Assembly (NCBI GenBank): GCA_964493325.1
Contig: CAZBMD010000001.1
Coordinates: 186,001 to 250,000, forward strand
Reading direction: 5' to 3'
DNA length: 64,000 nt
Origin: CAZBMD01 sp964493325
Lineage (GTDB): Bacteria > Babelota > Babeliae > Babelales > RVW-14
The notes under the pieces are model-generated. The model was not told where the DNA came from, made no database searches, and saw only the letters and a program-made list of their open reading frames with translations. This document shows positions 45,801 to 54,880 of the stretch, in pieces; within the stretch, counting starts at the first letter, position 1; every line of letters starts with the position of its first letter. The position numbers and the translations under genes were made by a program.

Positions 45801-48481
45801 GTTATGCAAATATTGAATTACTCCTTCAAAACAATGACCAATTTGATGAAGATGTTCCAACAGATTTTTATGATCTGCAACGCGCTCATCACTTGTTCAT
45901 TATGGGAATTCCAGAAAATGGAACCTGTAACACCAAAATTGGTTGGGAAGACATTTATGGCGACAGCGTCTTTTTCCCTTATGATGATCAGTTTTCTGAT
46001 AACGAAGATGATTATTTCACCAATGACATTTTGACAGACAATGACGAATTTGCTGCATCTCCTGCAACAATGACTATCGATGGCAAAGTAATTTGCATCG
46101 GTGCATTTGATGCAAATGGTGATCCTGCAAGAGTGCCAGCTGTCAGCAGTGATGATGATGGCGTTTTGTATGTTAACCATGGTGGAAAGCTCACCATTAC
46201 TCCAAAAGTAGTGACAACAAGCGAGCTTCGCGATATCAACCCATCGCAGGCTGTAATTGATACAATTATCGCTCAGCGTATTTGGAACGATTACGATTTT
46301 GATGGCATCAACCGCGTTGTTCAATTGACCGGTTGTGTTGATCTTCCTCACGATCAAGTAACCTTCAGTCATCGCTACAGCGTTCAACCATACAATTTCA
46401 CAACAGAGATGTTTGATGCTCGACGCGAAGATAACACATTGCCAGACGGCTCTGATGACCCAGGAACAGGCGGATTTGTTCGCTTGAGCTTTGAAAATGC
46501 AGCTCGCGGACCATTGCGCAGCCTACGCTACCCATGCGTTGACCGTTCTGGTGGCGAAGAAGTTTCTGTTGGTTGGTTCTACCGTGATTTCGAAGGTAAC
46601 GACAACTCCATTCCTGTCAAATCTTCAATTCACAAGTTCTTGACCAAAGCAACCGAAAGCCTTGGCGGACCTGTAGATCGTCCAATCGATCTTCTCTACG
46701 TTGGTGCTGGTGATGATATCACCCAGTTCCGTGTAGCTGGAGCAACATTGTCCGATCCATTTGCTCTTGATGTTGCTGGTGACCTCAATCGTCCAGTTGT
46801 TGGTCGTGTTCGTGAATTTACAACACTCAAAACAACTGCCGATCTTATCACCGAACACTTCATTGGTGAAGGTGCTCATGCAGCACTCTTTGTTGAAGCT
46901 GGTGGACGTATTGGTCTTGGTAGCCGCAGCTGGAACGAGCATTCAATCAATGCTTGGAACTTGCTTGGCAAAGATTACGTCAGCATCTGCCCACTTGGCG
47001 ATGGCGTGATTGATGTTAACTCCAATTTGCTTGTTGCAGATAGACTTCCGTTGATCTGTACAACCAGTTTTGGTGTTGATCCTGAAGATGAAGAAAACGA
47101 AGACTTTGCACAACGTATCACGTTCTACTCCGATCAACCACGCGAAATCCGTGTTCCTGCCTGTGGCGAACTTGACTTGAGCAGCTTTGGACAAGCTTCT
47201 GGTCGTCAAGAAATCGCTTTTGGTGGCAACGTGCGTTTGGTTATCGAAGAAGGCGCAACAATCCGCTTCCCAGATTTCGATGCTGTTAACGGCGGTGTGG
47301 TTCTGTACTTCAATGATAATGCTCAATTGATCTTTGAAGGTGCCGAAAATAACGCTCTTCGTCGACCATACTACTCAGATGATGCTCCAGCAGATGATGC
47401 TCGCGCAAAACTTGTAGGTGCTGGTCAAATCTGGTTTAACAAAAACGCTCAAATGCGTGTTGACGGCAATGCGCTTGTTGGTGTTCAAACCGATGACCTA
47501 ACCTATGTCACCGAAATCATTATTAGCTTGCAACGTCAGAGTGCATTCTATATTGGTGACGACAATGTTCCAGGCGGTTCATTTGAAGTTGGTAACCCAT
47601 GTGAACGTGGTGAAGCTGGTATTTACTTTGAACTTATTCTTGATGGTCCTCGAGCATTGATGCACACCGACCGCGAAGGCTTCTTTGGTCTTGGCGCCGG
47701 TATCTTGAACAAACAAGGTGTAATCAACGGCGACGCTGATGTATCAAACAATCCTAACATCCTTGGCGATGGCACAGCTCAAATCATCTCTGGTGTTCCT
47801 GTGTTCAATCCTGACACAACAAACGCATGGCAAGTTCATCGCTTGTTCAACGTTGTTTATGCAGGTATTGAAGTCAAACAAGGTATCATCGAGCACAACA
47901 ACATTGCTGACGGTTCAAGCAAAGATTCATCTTTGTGGGCAATTGGTCCAGTATATGAAGGGTTGTTCCTTTCCATCAACGACAAAGAAAATGCTGTTGT
48001 TCGTGGCGGCGGAAACCTGATGTTTGTTCCAGAAGCTGATACAGAAACCGGTGATGCTGTAACGTTTGCTAACGTGTGGGATTACGCAGGTTTTGTGGCA
48101 AATGGTGAAGCTTATTCAGTGCTTGGCTCAGGTCCATTGCTGCTCGACAGAGCTGCAGAGTTTGGTGCAACTGCATACGAAAACGGATCTGAATTCTTTT
48201 TGGGTTCAGATGATTTCTTCAGCATGCTCAGCTCACTGCCAATCAACGAACAAGCTCGTCCAAAAGTTGCTGTTGGCAGAACACAGTTTGATGACCGTGC
48301 TGCGCTGACATCTTCCGTTGCTGGTCGTAAGTACGCTGTTGGTTCAATCATTGATCGTTTTGATGCTCCATCAATTACTGGCGTAGGCAATGCTGATTAC
48401 GAAGATATTCGTGAACTTGGTGCGCTTGGTGTGACAACAGACAACACTGGTGATCCAATTAGCTATTTCATTATTAACTAA
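42842..48481 (+). CDS. Giant acidic surface protein (1879 aa)
   Basis: The start at 42842 has GGGAGAAACGG upstream and opens a signal peptide (RKLRAMLLALSLASAPFMKV). The mature protein is very rich in Asp and Asn, with many short strand-turn segments (LVIDDQD, LLVADRL, IRFPDFDAVNGGVVLYF) typical of a long beta-helix or beta-sandwich surface protein. No canonical RTX, SLH or autotransporter domain is seen. The codons use more C-ending forms (AAC, TTC, GAC) than the neighbours, suggesting strong expression. The neighbouring barrel gene (78 bp downstream) suggests a surface-layer or exported fibre anchored by that barrel. No family recognised. Confidence 0.8.
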   Translation: MINRKLRAMLLALSLASAPFMKVSPFTWAPVGDAVDSEGYATTSGVYHKGFNSGGNGGDYIDENPQVANSSMSTDVSDVLYIDGNLRLPGAPDNGGADDGLTSGDPDGLPDAYTAGPTPCSLKVDGDVRVDAIDGDIDIYMLSDVTFEPYTNSAGLSLTYGNTGTPAGTDGLGYSQLYFNAEEGNTITFHVTNNLFFKGRTVDSETEDYTDMIVTFAGSGKTVFKLADGTIVSFDGQVDDTTPITVSIDEEGNLVEDLPLDINDEPTCEFSSNAAGTKVFITMDQTFDQVDCGQHKVTFQRMTEAEHAEEEGDFDPSLRSMVYVGVNSLITYLSDNDSGFEDDENSCIGGYGSLAFDPSIVGDAEDVSGRLILMIKGAYDIDFDEMSETYGQMIAKYPFNDGAVVVAGHHVDYGEDEGCYSFEPDNIRDTLDYSTPAGVQALFVVKDNVAYENDENEEYDPTVDDRKGLLVINDCANHGKLASDPYWDLYNDPDEGYTGSSYAYSNPNNAQFNVRRGFVLGVNGQIDVYHHTFLDYVAGSYNQIDKITECDFDDLCSVKSRNPSALIVDGLDARLFYDSDGGPFVANPFTEELSLFEAANPFTNAVQDVRKAEIKLRGTGAVYFRSSVSTRDGYMYNYWFGTDFDTDSYDDVYLDPAVDYLYSLANGDFDEDGYPTTVTYNGLQLDLNEQTNDDTIPGQVEGHHVLDVEGALDVYSVANTTETDDAYLTSDGSECDSRAFATEVDQAGMLEMYSVLRDYTGRELDFNEDYTNRPVFADGTIDGLGEEGYRGVPLVIDDQDYVRYNSPGMFFNNFMSLFGANLMHSDATKYVDGTPGNSDPAMTGGERLYFVSDEAGLIPEFSDDSEEVLLQDTDPDRYRTPEIRLFNSTIHLHDSLNSSGLRWVVMDIPGADGSDEDHELEDNTSYIRFSDQGDSHQTLPFNHIRTWGQIFLMSSLNNTMADPECSNFATEGTFFNIFRHTAPTEAGYANIELLLQNNDQFDEDVPTDFYDLQRAHHLFIMGIPENGTCNTKIGWEDIYGDSVFFPYDDQFSDNEDDYFTNDILTDNDEFAASPATMTIDGKVICIGAFDANGDPARVPAVSSDDDGVLYVNHGGKLTITPKVVTTSELRDINPSQAVIDTIIAQRIWNDYDFDGINRVVQLTGCVDLPHDQVTFSHRYSVQPYNFTTEMFDARREDNTLPDGSDDPGTGGFVRLSFENAARGPLRSLRYPCVDRSGGEEVSVGWFYRDFEGNDNSIPVKSSIHKFLTKATESLGGPVDRPIDLLYVGAGDDITQFRVAGATLSDPFALDVAGDLNRPVVGRVREFTTLKTTADLITEHFIGEGAHAALFVEAGGRIGLGSRSWNEHSINAWNLLGKDYVSICPLGDGVIDVNSNLLVADRLPLICTTSFGVDPEDEENEDFAQRITFYSDQPREIRVPACGELDLSSFGQASGRQEIAFGGNVRLVIEEGATIRFPDFDAVNGGVVLYFNDNAQLIFEGAENNALRRPYYSDDAPADDARAKLVGAGQIWFNKNAQMRVDGNALVGVQTDDLTYVTEIIISLQRQSAFYIGDDNVPGGSFEVGNPCERGEAGIYFELILDGPRALMHTDREGFFGLGAGILNKQGVINGDADVSNNPNILGDGTAQIISGVPVFNPDTTNAWQVHRLFNVVYAGIEVKQGIIEHNNIADGSSKDSSLWAIGPVYEGLFLSINDKENAVVRGGGNLMFVPEADTETGDAVTFANVWDYAGFVANGEAYSVLGSGPLLLDRAAEFGATAYENGSEFFLGSDDFFSMLSSLPINEQARPKVAVGRTQFDDRAALTSSVAGRKYAVGSIIDRFDAPSITGVGNADYEDIRELGALGVTTDNTGDPISYFIIN

Positions 48482-48558
48482 AGGCTACACAGTTGAGGGA
48501 GGAGTAATCCTCTCTCAACCAGCATAAAATAATGTTTACAAAAAAATAGGGAGAGATA

Positions 48559-50394
48559 ATGAACAAAACACTCAAAGCACTGCTCCTCCTTGCCCTTGCG
48601 GCAGGCAGCACAGCTTTTGCATCTGAGTATCGCACGCCATGGCTCTCGGAGCGCGGTCCGTTGCGACACACGTTCAAAAAGCTGCACAAAAAAAGATACA
48701 ACGCCAACATGTGGTCCTTGGCTTATTGCAAAGAAGCGCACAAAGCTTTCTTGGATCATGGGACCGACACACATCCTTTGACAGCGTTGCTTTTCAACAA
48801 ATCTGAATTCACACTCAATGAAATTTTCCCAAATTCACAAGTTCCTGTTGATAGCGAAAATTACAATGTTTTCATGAAGCTTTCAAAAATTAAGCCACGT
48901 GCTCATTATTTTGAATACGGCGTGAACCTTGGTGGACGCATCGATTTTCCTGTCTGGGAAAATAAAGGCCGCATTGGATTGCGTACCACCATCCCTTTCC
49001 GCAAGATTGAAATCGAGCGCAAGGATATCACTCCTGTAGGCGATCCTTTGTGCGACCTTGTTGCATCAGGCTTGGTAAATACAACCCGTAAAGATGATGG
49101 TAAGAATGAAACTACAGCTTCAGATGTTGTTGCGGTCGTAGCAAAGGCCTACCGTCTTGACCTCGTGCAAAGCTTGCTCAACGGAAGTAATCAATCGGCA
49201 ATTCAAACTGCTGATAAGTCTTTTAAAATATTTGGGCAAGAAACTGCTGTGGTAGATGCAAATGTGCTTAAGGGAGACGGAACAGGCGCTAACGTTGGCC
49301 TTGTTATTGGCACTGATAAACCTCAAAATGTTGCGTGGATATATCATGATGCGTCACTGCCTGCATCTAATATTGCAAAGTCAGAATTTGAAGCTGCTAA
49401 TATTGTCAAGATCGACTCAAATACTATTGACTTAACAGGTAAGGTTGGGTATTTCGGAAGCGAAGCCCCTGGGGATGTTGACTACGCAACAGTATTTGGC
49501 GATTTTAGTTCTGCTGCAGCGCAAGATCTTGCAGCAAAATCATGGGTTGTTTTCAGAAGGCATTCTGATGCAACTGATTCAAGCCGCATAGTTGGTTCAG
49601 ATGCTCAGACTATTAGCAATGCTATCGAGACAGCTCTGATTAATACCAATTGCGGACCATCCGACTTCATGACAGCAAACGGTTTTGAATTCGAAACACA
49701 AAAACGTTCCGGTCTTGGCGACATCGACCTTGATCTGTTCTACGAACACACATTCAGCAAAGACTGGATGGGTGAGCTCATGGTCGGCGTACGCTTTCCA
49801 ACCGGCAGCGGTGACGAAAAGTACGGCAACCCGTACAAAGTCAACCTTGGCAACGGCGAACATTTTGAAATCAAAATTGGAGCCGGTCTTGCATGGCAGC
49901 CATTCCGCTGCATGAATGCTAAGCTTGATATGTACTACTCATTTGTTCTTGAAGGTACCGAAGAACGCGCAGCTGTGTTTGCCGGATCCAAGATCAAGGG
50001 TATTGGGCCTAAGGCAGATGCTGACGTTGATTGGGGCTATTTTGTAGGAAGACTTGATCTTAATTTCTTCCACCCAAAAACCGACAGAATCTCCTCAACA
50101 GTTGGCTATGAGCTTTATTACAAGACACATGATCACATCTCGTTCAAGAACGCAAAGATGGAATCATGGCTTGGTAAAAAAGTCTCAGGTGGCGTTCTTG
50201 TAGAAAATCTACAACCGTTGAGCAACGAACTTGCTCGTCACAACACCGAGAGCATCAGCCACAAGGTGCGTAGCGAATCTTCATTCCGCTTGCATCGCTA
50301 CTTGGATATGTTCTGGGGCGGCTCATTTGTATTTGCCGGTCAGAATGCATTCAGAGATATGGACTGCCACGCAGGTTTTAACTGCCGCTTCTAG
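48559..50394 (+). CDS. Outer-membrane beta-barrel protein, paralogous family
   Basis: A 611-residue protein with a signal peptide (NKTLKALLLLALAAGSTAFA), preceded by GGGAGAG. Strand-like segments include FEYGVNLGGRIDFPVWENKG and GLRTTIPFRKIEI early, LGDIDLDLFYEHTF and GELMVGVRFPTGSGDEKYGN in the middle, and a C-terminal strand ending in Phe. It shares this plan with the 508-residue protein at 32479. A soluble region of about 200 residues (~165-370) is inserted between early and late strands and has different, more AT-rich codons. It follows the giant surface protein and is probably co-expressed with it. Confidence 0.75.
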   Translation: MNKTLKALLLLALAAGSTAFASEYRTPWLSERGPLRHTFKKLHKKRYNANMWSLAYCKEAHKAFLDHGTDTHPLTALLFNKSEFTLNEIFPNSQVPVDSENYNVFMKLSKIKPRAHYFEYGVNLGGRIDFPVWENKGRIGLRTTIPFRKIEIERKDITPVGDPLCDLVASGLVNTTRKDDGKNETTASDVVAVVAKAYRLDLVQSLLNGSNQSAIQTADKSFKIFGQETAVVDANVLKGDGTGANVGLVIGTDKPQNVAWIYHDASLPASNIAKSEFEAANIVKIDSNTIDLTGKVGYFGSEAPGDVDYATVFGDFSSAAAQDLAAKSWVVFRRHSDATDSSRIVGSDAQTISNAIETALINTNCGPSDFMTANGFEFETQKRSGLGDIDLDLFYEHTFSKDWMGELMVGVRFPTGSGDEKYGNPYKVNLGNGEHFEIKIGAGLAWQPFRCMNAKLDMYYSFVLEGTEERAAVFAGSKIKGIGPKADADVDWGYFVGRLDLNFFHPKTDRISSTVGYELYYKTHDHISFKNAKMESWLGKKVSGGVLVENLQPLSNELARHNTESISHKVRSESSFRLHRYLDMFWGGSFVFAGQNAFRDMDCHAGFNCRF

Positions 50395-50422
50395 TCCAGA
50401 ATTTGTTTGAATTTTCAGACAT

Positions 50423-50466
50423 AAAAAAGGTCCCCGCTGTAAAAAGTGGGGACCTTTTTTATTTTA
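50423..50466. terminator. Bidirectional intrinsic terminator
   Basis: The stem AAAAAAGGTCCCC / GGGGACCTTTTTT with a short loop lies between the barrel gene and the convergent ATPase gene, with A and T runs on the two sides. Confidence 0.92.
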
Positions 50467-50471
50467 GTATT

Positions 50472-51626
50472 TTAGAACCATAGCAATTCGTTTGGCCTAA
50501 GATTTTGCAAGAACTCATCACATGGCAGGCACAAGACCCCTTTTTGCACCAACCGTTCTTTGCCGCGATAGAGCAAAATTCCTTGTGCCATGGGATAATC
50601 GGTTAAAAATGCTTCCAAGGGTTTTGTATCTACCGGATAAATTTTTGTTGCATTTTTAACTTCAAGTGCCCAAAACCCTTGTGGTCCATACACCACAAAA
50701 TCGACTTCAAGACCCGAGCGTGTGCGCCAAAAACCAAGATCATGTTTTTCTGAGCTGTAATCGTTCCATGCCTTGAGGTGCTGAGCAACAAGGCCTTCAA
50801 GCGCCACACCTTCAATTTCTTCAACACGGTCCAAAGGTCCGCGAGGGCGAAGCGCTTTAAAGACGCCAGCATCAAAAAGATAAAATTTTGGATGCACACT
50901 CAAGTCGCGCGCCGCTCGCTTGGAAAAAACAGGTAATTGATACGCGAGTAACAGTTCTTCTAATATTTCAATATAATTTTCAACGGTTTTACGTTTGACT
51001 GCGCATTCCCGCGCGATATTGGCAACATTCATGGTAGTTGCATGTGAAAAACTGACAATTTCTAGAAATCGGGAAAAGCTTTCTAAGTTGCGCACAAGGC
51101 CTTCAGCTTGAATTTCTTCTTTCAGATACAGTCCAACATACGCCTGCAGAGCATCGTTTGGAGTTGAGTTGTCAAGAAGAAGCGGCAGCATACCGGTGTG
51201 CAGGGCTTGCTCAAGCGAGAATTGATTGCCAAGTTCGGCAGCCATAAATGGGTGAAGCTGGCGGTTGAGTGCTCTACCTCCAAGAAGATCTGCTCCAGTC
51301 CGTTTGAGCTTGCGTGAGTTTGAGCCGGTTAAGACAAATTTCCACCCCTTTTTTTCTTCCAGAAGAGCGTGAACAACGCTCAGAAGTGAGGGAATTTTTT
51401 GAACTTCATCAATAACAATTACTTTATTCTTTGTAAGCGCCTGGACGACATCCAGCAACCGCTCTGGCCGCGCGCTGTAGCTGCGCAATGTCTTTGGGTT
51501 GAGCAGGTCAATCCAGAGAGCGTCCGGGTACAGAGTTCGCATGAGGGTAGATTTTCCTGTTCCTCGTGGGCCAAATAAGAAAAAACTTTGACTGGGTTTT
51601 TGGAAGAAACGCTTGATAAAACTCAC
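50472..51626 (-). CDS. AAA_14/DUF4143 ATPase
   Basis: A 384-residue ATPase. The N-terminal AAA domain has Walker A GPRGTGKST (residues 19-27), Walker B KVIVIDEVQKIP, and the sensor FVLTGSNSRKLKR. The C-terminal half is DUF4143, a nuclease-like or DNA-binding region with the restriction-endonuclease-like segment GLEVDFVVYGPQGFWALEVKN (D-x-x-x-E-x-K). Such ATPases are common, mobile and of unclear function. It stands alone, with a structured inverted repeat just upstream of its start. Confidence 0.92.
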   Translation of the reverse strand: MSFIKRFFQKPSQSFFLFGPRGTGKSTLMRTLYPDALWIDLLNPKTLRSYSARPERLLDVVQALTKNKVIVIDEVQKIPSLLSVVHALLEEKKGWKFVLTGSNSRKLKRTGADLLGGRALNRQLHPFMAAELGNQFSLEQALHTGMLPLLLDNSTPNDALQAYVGLYLKEEIQAEGLVRNLESFSRFLEIVSFSHATTMNVANIARECAVKRKTVENYIEILEELLLAYQLPVFSKRAARDLSVHPKFYLFDAGVFKALRPRGPLDRVEEIEGVALEGLVAQHLKAWNDYSSEKHDLGFWRTRSGLEVDFVVYGPQGFWALEVKNATKIYPVDTKPLEAFLTDYPMAQGILLYRGKERLVQKGVLCLPCDEFLQNLRPNELLWF

Positions 51627-51653
51627 ATTTTCATCAAAATTTGCATGACTTTT

Positions 51654-51716
51654 TGCAAAATGGCATCGCTAATGCCATTTTGAGTCTCATTGTGGCATTG
51701 GCGATGCCATTTTGCA
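51654..51716. repeat. Nested inverted repeat upstream of the AAA_14 ATPase gene
   Basis: Two 24-base arms (51654-51677 and 51693-51716) are complementary except for one T/C change, with a 15-base loop. Each arm contains a smaller palindrome, TGGCAT-N5-ATGCCA (51661-51677 and 51693-51709). The two 17-base palindromes are inverted with respect to each other and their centres are 32 bp apart, near three helical turns. No T run follows on the minus strand. It may be a double operator or a structured RNA. Confidence 0.85.
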
Positions 51717-51763
51717 GGAATTTAAGCTTTTTGATTTTGAATTTTTCTTAGCTATCTTTTCTT

Positions 51764-53461
51764 CTAATTCAACCCCAGTAATTTTCCTGAAATATGCTGA
51801 TTAAAGTCCCCACGCGAGAGCTCATGAATGGCATGGTCTTGAATCATGAAGATGCGGTCGACATTTTCGAGCATCAACGGTCGGTGCGAAATAATAATCA
51901 AAGTCTTGTTTTTGCGCAGTTCTTGAATAGCCTGGCGAATCATTAATTCCGATTCTTGATCTAGCGAAGAGGTTGCTTCATCAAAAATCAATATTTCAGG
52001 GTCTTTGAGTAGGGCGCGTGCGATGGTGAGCCGTTGCTTTTGACCGCCCGAAAGCAAGGTTCCATTTTCACCCACTATGGTCTGGTATCCGCTGTGCAAA
52101 CGCTGAATAAACTCATCGGCGTGAGCTGCTTTGCATGCTGCTATAATTTCATCTTCGCAGGCTTCTGGACGGGCGTAGGCAACGTTGTTGTAGATGGTGT
52201 CGTTGAACAAGAACGTGCGCTGGCTGACGTAACCGATATGGTCACGCAAGTTGGATAAACTGATTTTGGTGATATCGATATTATCGATAAAAATGCTACC
52301 CGAAGCAGGTGTAATGAATCCAAGTAGCAGGTCGCACAGCGTGCTTTTGCCAGAGCCTGACTGGCCAATGATGCCGATGCACTCACCTTTTTTGATGCTG
52401 AGCGACGCATCTGTCAGTACGGGTATGTTGTCATAGTTAAAAGACACGGTATTCAAATTGATAGCGCATGAAAAAGTTGAAAGCTCTTCTGTCCGCTCGT
52501 GAGGCTGTTCAAATGTTTTGTCCATGATGACAAAAATGCGGTCAGCCGCAGCCAAGCTATACTGGACGTCTGAATATGCGGCAATGATCTTTTTGAGCGG
52601 CTGGTAGGCAAGGATGACGGCTGCAATAAAGGCTGTTAGTTGACCAGCGGTCATAATGCCAACAAGTACCTGTTTGATGGCGACGTAAAAAACAAGCCCC
52701 CCTCCAAGAACGGCGATAATTTCTACCAGCGCTGGGGCAAGCGATTCGACATGAATATTGTGCATGATAGATGAAAAGCATCGATCAAGGTGGATTTTAA
52801 AGCGCGATAGCTCAGCTTCTTCAGCATTAAAAGCTTTGATTTCACGAACACCAATAATGGATTCTTGGAGCATGGAGCTGATGCTACCCATCTGTTTTTG
52901 AATTGAGGTTGATGCAAGCTTGCGCGCACTGCCCATTTTTTTGAAAACATAACCAAGAACCGGGCTGACAACCATCATCAACAGGGCCAGTTGCCAGTTT
53001 TGAAAAAATGCAAAACAGATGAGGCAAATTGCTTCAAAAAAACCGCGAATGCCATCTTTGATTGCTACCGATGCTCCGTTTTGGATCATTTGTATATCAT
53101 TCAAAAAATGGGCCATCAGGTGCCCTGTGCTATTTTTTTGAAAAAATGAGATGGGAAAATGAATAATCCGTTTGAAAAAATCAAGACGAATATCATTGAC
53201 CACGCGCGTTCCCACCCAGTTCATGTAGTAACTGGTCAGGTACATAAAAAGTGCTTTTAAAAAGAAAATTGCAATAAATCCAATGATGAATGGCGTGAGC
53301 AGATGACTGAATTTTTTGATAAAAATTTCGTCGATGGTTTGCTTGAGAATATAGGTTGGTGCTGCCGAAACTATACCAAAAAGTGAAGCGGTAAACATTG
53401 AAAAAGCAAGTGGCTTCCAATAATTTTTGGTGTAACTGAGTAGTCTATGTAAATTTTCCAT
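51764..53461 (-). CDS. MsbA-type ABC exporter (permease-ATPase)
   Basis: A 565-residue half transporter with six membrane helices in residues ~20-300 (ABC transporter type I exporter domain) and a C-terminal ATPase. It shows Walker A GQSGSGKST, the LSGGQKQRLTIARALL signature, Walker B ILIFDEATSSLD, and a histidine switch in IIISHR. Such proteins flip lipid A-core, other lipids or peptides across the inner membrane as homodimers. It stands alone, so the cargo is unknown; lipid export (MsbA) is the usual default. Confidence 0.92.
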   Translation of the reverse strand: MENLHRLLSYTKNYWKPLAFSMFTASLFGIVSAAPTYILKQTIDEIFIKKFSHLLTPFIIGFIAIFFLKALFMYLTSYYMNWVGTRVVNDIRLDFFKRIIHFPISFFQKNSTGHLMAHFLNDIQMIQNGASVAIKDGIRGFFEAICLICFAFFQNWQLALLMMVVSPVLGYVFKKMGSARKLASTSIQKQMGSISSMLQESIIGVREIKAFNAEEAELSRFKIHLDRCFSSIMHNIHVESLAPALVEIIAVLGGGLVFYVAIKQVLVGIMTAGQLTAFIAAVILAYQPLKKIIAAYSDVQYSLAAADRIFVIMDKTFEQPHERTEELSTFSCAINLNTVSFNYDNIPVLTDASLSIKKGECIGIIGQSGSGKSTLCDLLLGFITPASGSIFIDNIDITKISLSNLRDHIGYVSQRTFLFNDTIYNNVAYARPEACEDEIIAACKAAHADEFIQRLHSGYQTIVGENGTLLSGGQKQRLTIARALLKDPEILIFDEATSSLDQESELMIRQAIQELRKNKTLIIISHRPLMLENVDRIFMIQDHAIHELSRGDFNQHISGKLLGLN

Positions 53462-53681
53462 GGAAAAGGCCTATCAAGGTTGGGGGTCTTTATAAAACAT
53501 CCCAATTCTAGAGGAATTTGATTCAAGGAACAATAAAAATGTTCCCTTGATAGTTTTATTATCCCTTAATCGATCGTTGCCATTTGCATTAATTTTAAAA
53601 ATAATTAATACTTTTAATTAGATAATAAATATTTTATAACATTGTTAGTAATTTTAACTATTTTATTTAGAGGATAGACCT

Positions 53682-54218
53682 ATGTTAAAAAAAATTATGT
53701 TTTTAATGGTGATATCTGCTACGTTTGCCGCTGTATACAGCAATGAAGGCTGCATAAACCCTGACCTTGTGCGATTTCCTAAAGTTAAAGTAGAAATTTC
53801 TAAACTTAGCTGCTTATCTCTTGAAGATGAGTCTAATGAAGTATGTAGTTTTAGGTCTCATGAGATATTTGAAGAGCTTCTAGATGGTGCTCCCTATGAT
53901 GGTCATGATCTTTACCTTGGTAGTTTGTATACTTGGTCTATTTTAATTCCTGGATTGTGTCATGCAAAGATTAAAGTTCATGCTTGCGATCGTAGAGATA
54001 TAATGACCAATAAAGAAAGAATCATGGATGCTTGTTTGAAAGATCTTCTTCCATTGCGATGTTTAAAGATGCCATTGGCTCAATTAACAAGCGTAGGGGT
54101 CTTATTTTATGAAAAAAAATTAAAAGATACTGTCACAAAAATAATCAAAGAGAATTCAGATGATATTATTTGGTCAGATGATATCATCTGTGGGCTTTGT
54201 CCTGAAGGTTGTTGTTAA
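53682..54218 (+). CDS. Secreted cysteine-rich hypothetical protein
   Basis: A 178-residue protein with AGAGGATAG upstream and a signal peptide (LKKIMFLMVISATFAAVYS). The mature part has about a dozen cysteines, ending CGLCPEGCC, suggesting disulphides formed after export. No family is recognised. It is the first of four plus-strand secreted genes in a row. Hydrophobic strand-like stretches (LGSLYTWSILIPGLCHAKIK) point to a folded beta domain. Confidence 0.75.
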   Translation: MLKKIMFLMVISATFAAVYSNEGCINPDLVRFPKVKVEISKLSCLSLEDESNEVCSFRSHEIFEELLDGAPYDGHDLYLGSLYTWSILIPGLCHAKIKVHACDRRDIMTNKERIMDACLKDLLPLRCLKMPLAQLTSVGVLFYEKKLKDTVTKIIKENSDDIIWSDDIICGLCPEGCC

Positions 54219-54254
54219 TTTAGTTTCTGTGCCTAGTAAGGTTAAGGTGCGTCT

Positions 54255-54845
54255 ATGTTTAAAAAATGTATGTTCTTAGTAGTGGTTCTTGCGTTAATTA
54301 CCGGAATGGCTAATCCAATTATTGCAACTGATAAGCAAATTGCTAATGTGTCGTTGAGTGAACAGCTTTCAGTTGAAGAAGCGCTTGTTGAAAATAAAGA
54401 ATCTCAAATCACAAGTCCAATGTTTTGTATTGATGCAAAAGTAACACAAGGTGATTCTAAGCTGTATGCGGTAGATTTTATGACATCTTCGCTGACTATT
54501 AGCAAAACGGGTGCTTGCAGTTATATGTGCAAAGTGACGCTCCCCGGTCATCTACTTCTTGAATTCACTATCTCCTCAGAGTGTGCACCGGTTGATGTTT
54601 TTACAGCACCATCAACTTACGATCATGTTGTTTATGCAATTAATTGTTTACGAGAATTTGTTAAAAATACGCTCAAAGAAAAAAATATAGAGCAGCTATC
54701 TGATGAAGATCTTCGACAGATTGAGCAAGAAGTAAAAAAATATGCGCAACAAATGTGTAATCAGCTTGTTGTTGAGCATGAAGAGCAGCAGTCCGTTGTT
54801 GATGCTGTGATTAGCGTAATCAATGATTTCTTTCAATCGAATTAA
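54255..54845 (+). CDS. Secreted hypothetical protein
   Basis: A 196-residue protein with AAGGTG upstream and a signal peptide (FKKCMFLVVVLALITGMANP). It has a beta-like middle (SYMCKVTLPGHLLLEFTISS) and a C-terminal charged helix (EDLRQIEQEVKKYAQQMCNQ). No family recognised. It is spaced 36 bp from the previous and the next secreted genes, so an operon is likely. Confidence 0.72.
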   Translation: MFKKCMFLVVVLALITGMANPIIATDKQIANVSLSEQLSVEEALVENKESQITSPMFCIDAKVTQGDSKLYAVDFMTSSLTISKTGACSYMCKVTLPGHLLLEFTISSECAPVDVFTAPSTYDHVVYAINCLREFVKNTLKEKNIEQLSDEDLRQIEQEVKKYAQQMCNQLVVEHEEQQSVVDAVISVINDFFQSN

Positions 54846-54880
54846 TTGTATCTTTGGGTTAAAGGATAAAGGTATCAAAC

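Noticed and set aside
45818..46387. 189-residue antisense frame in the giant surface-protein gene
   Set aside because: Long antisense frames arise from the Asp/Asn-rich codon pattern of the sense gene. There is no start signal and no recognisable protein.
50472..51626. AAA_14/DUF4143 ATPase as part of a toxin-antitoxin or defence pair
   Set aside because: No small partner gene or known defence gene lies beside it; neighbours are a barrel protein and an ABC exporter.
51627..51763. Inverted repeat as terminator of the ABC exporter
   Set aside because: It is in the right place downstream of the exporter stop, but on that strand it is followed by A-rich rather than T-rich sequence. An operator-like or structural role is more likely.
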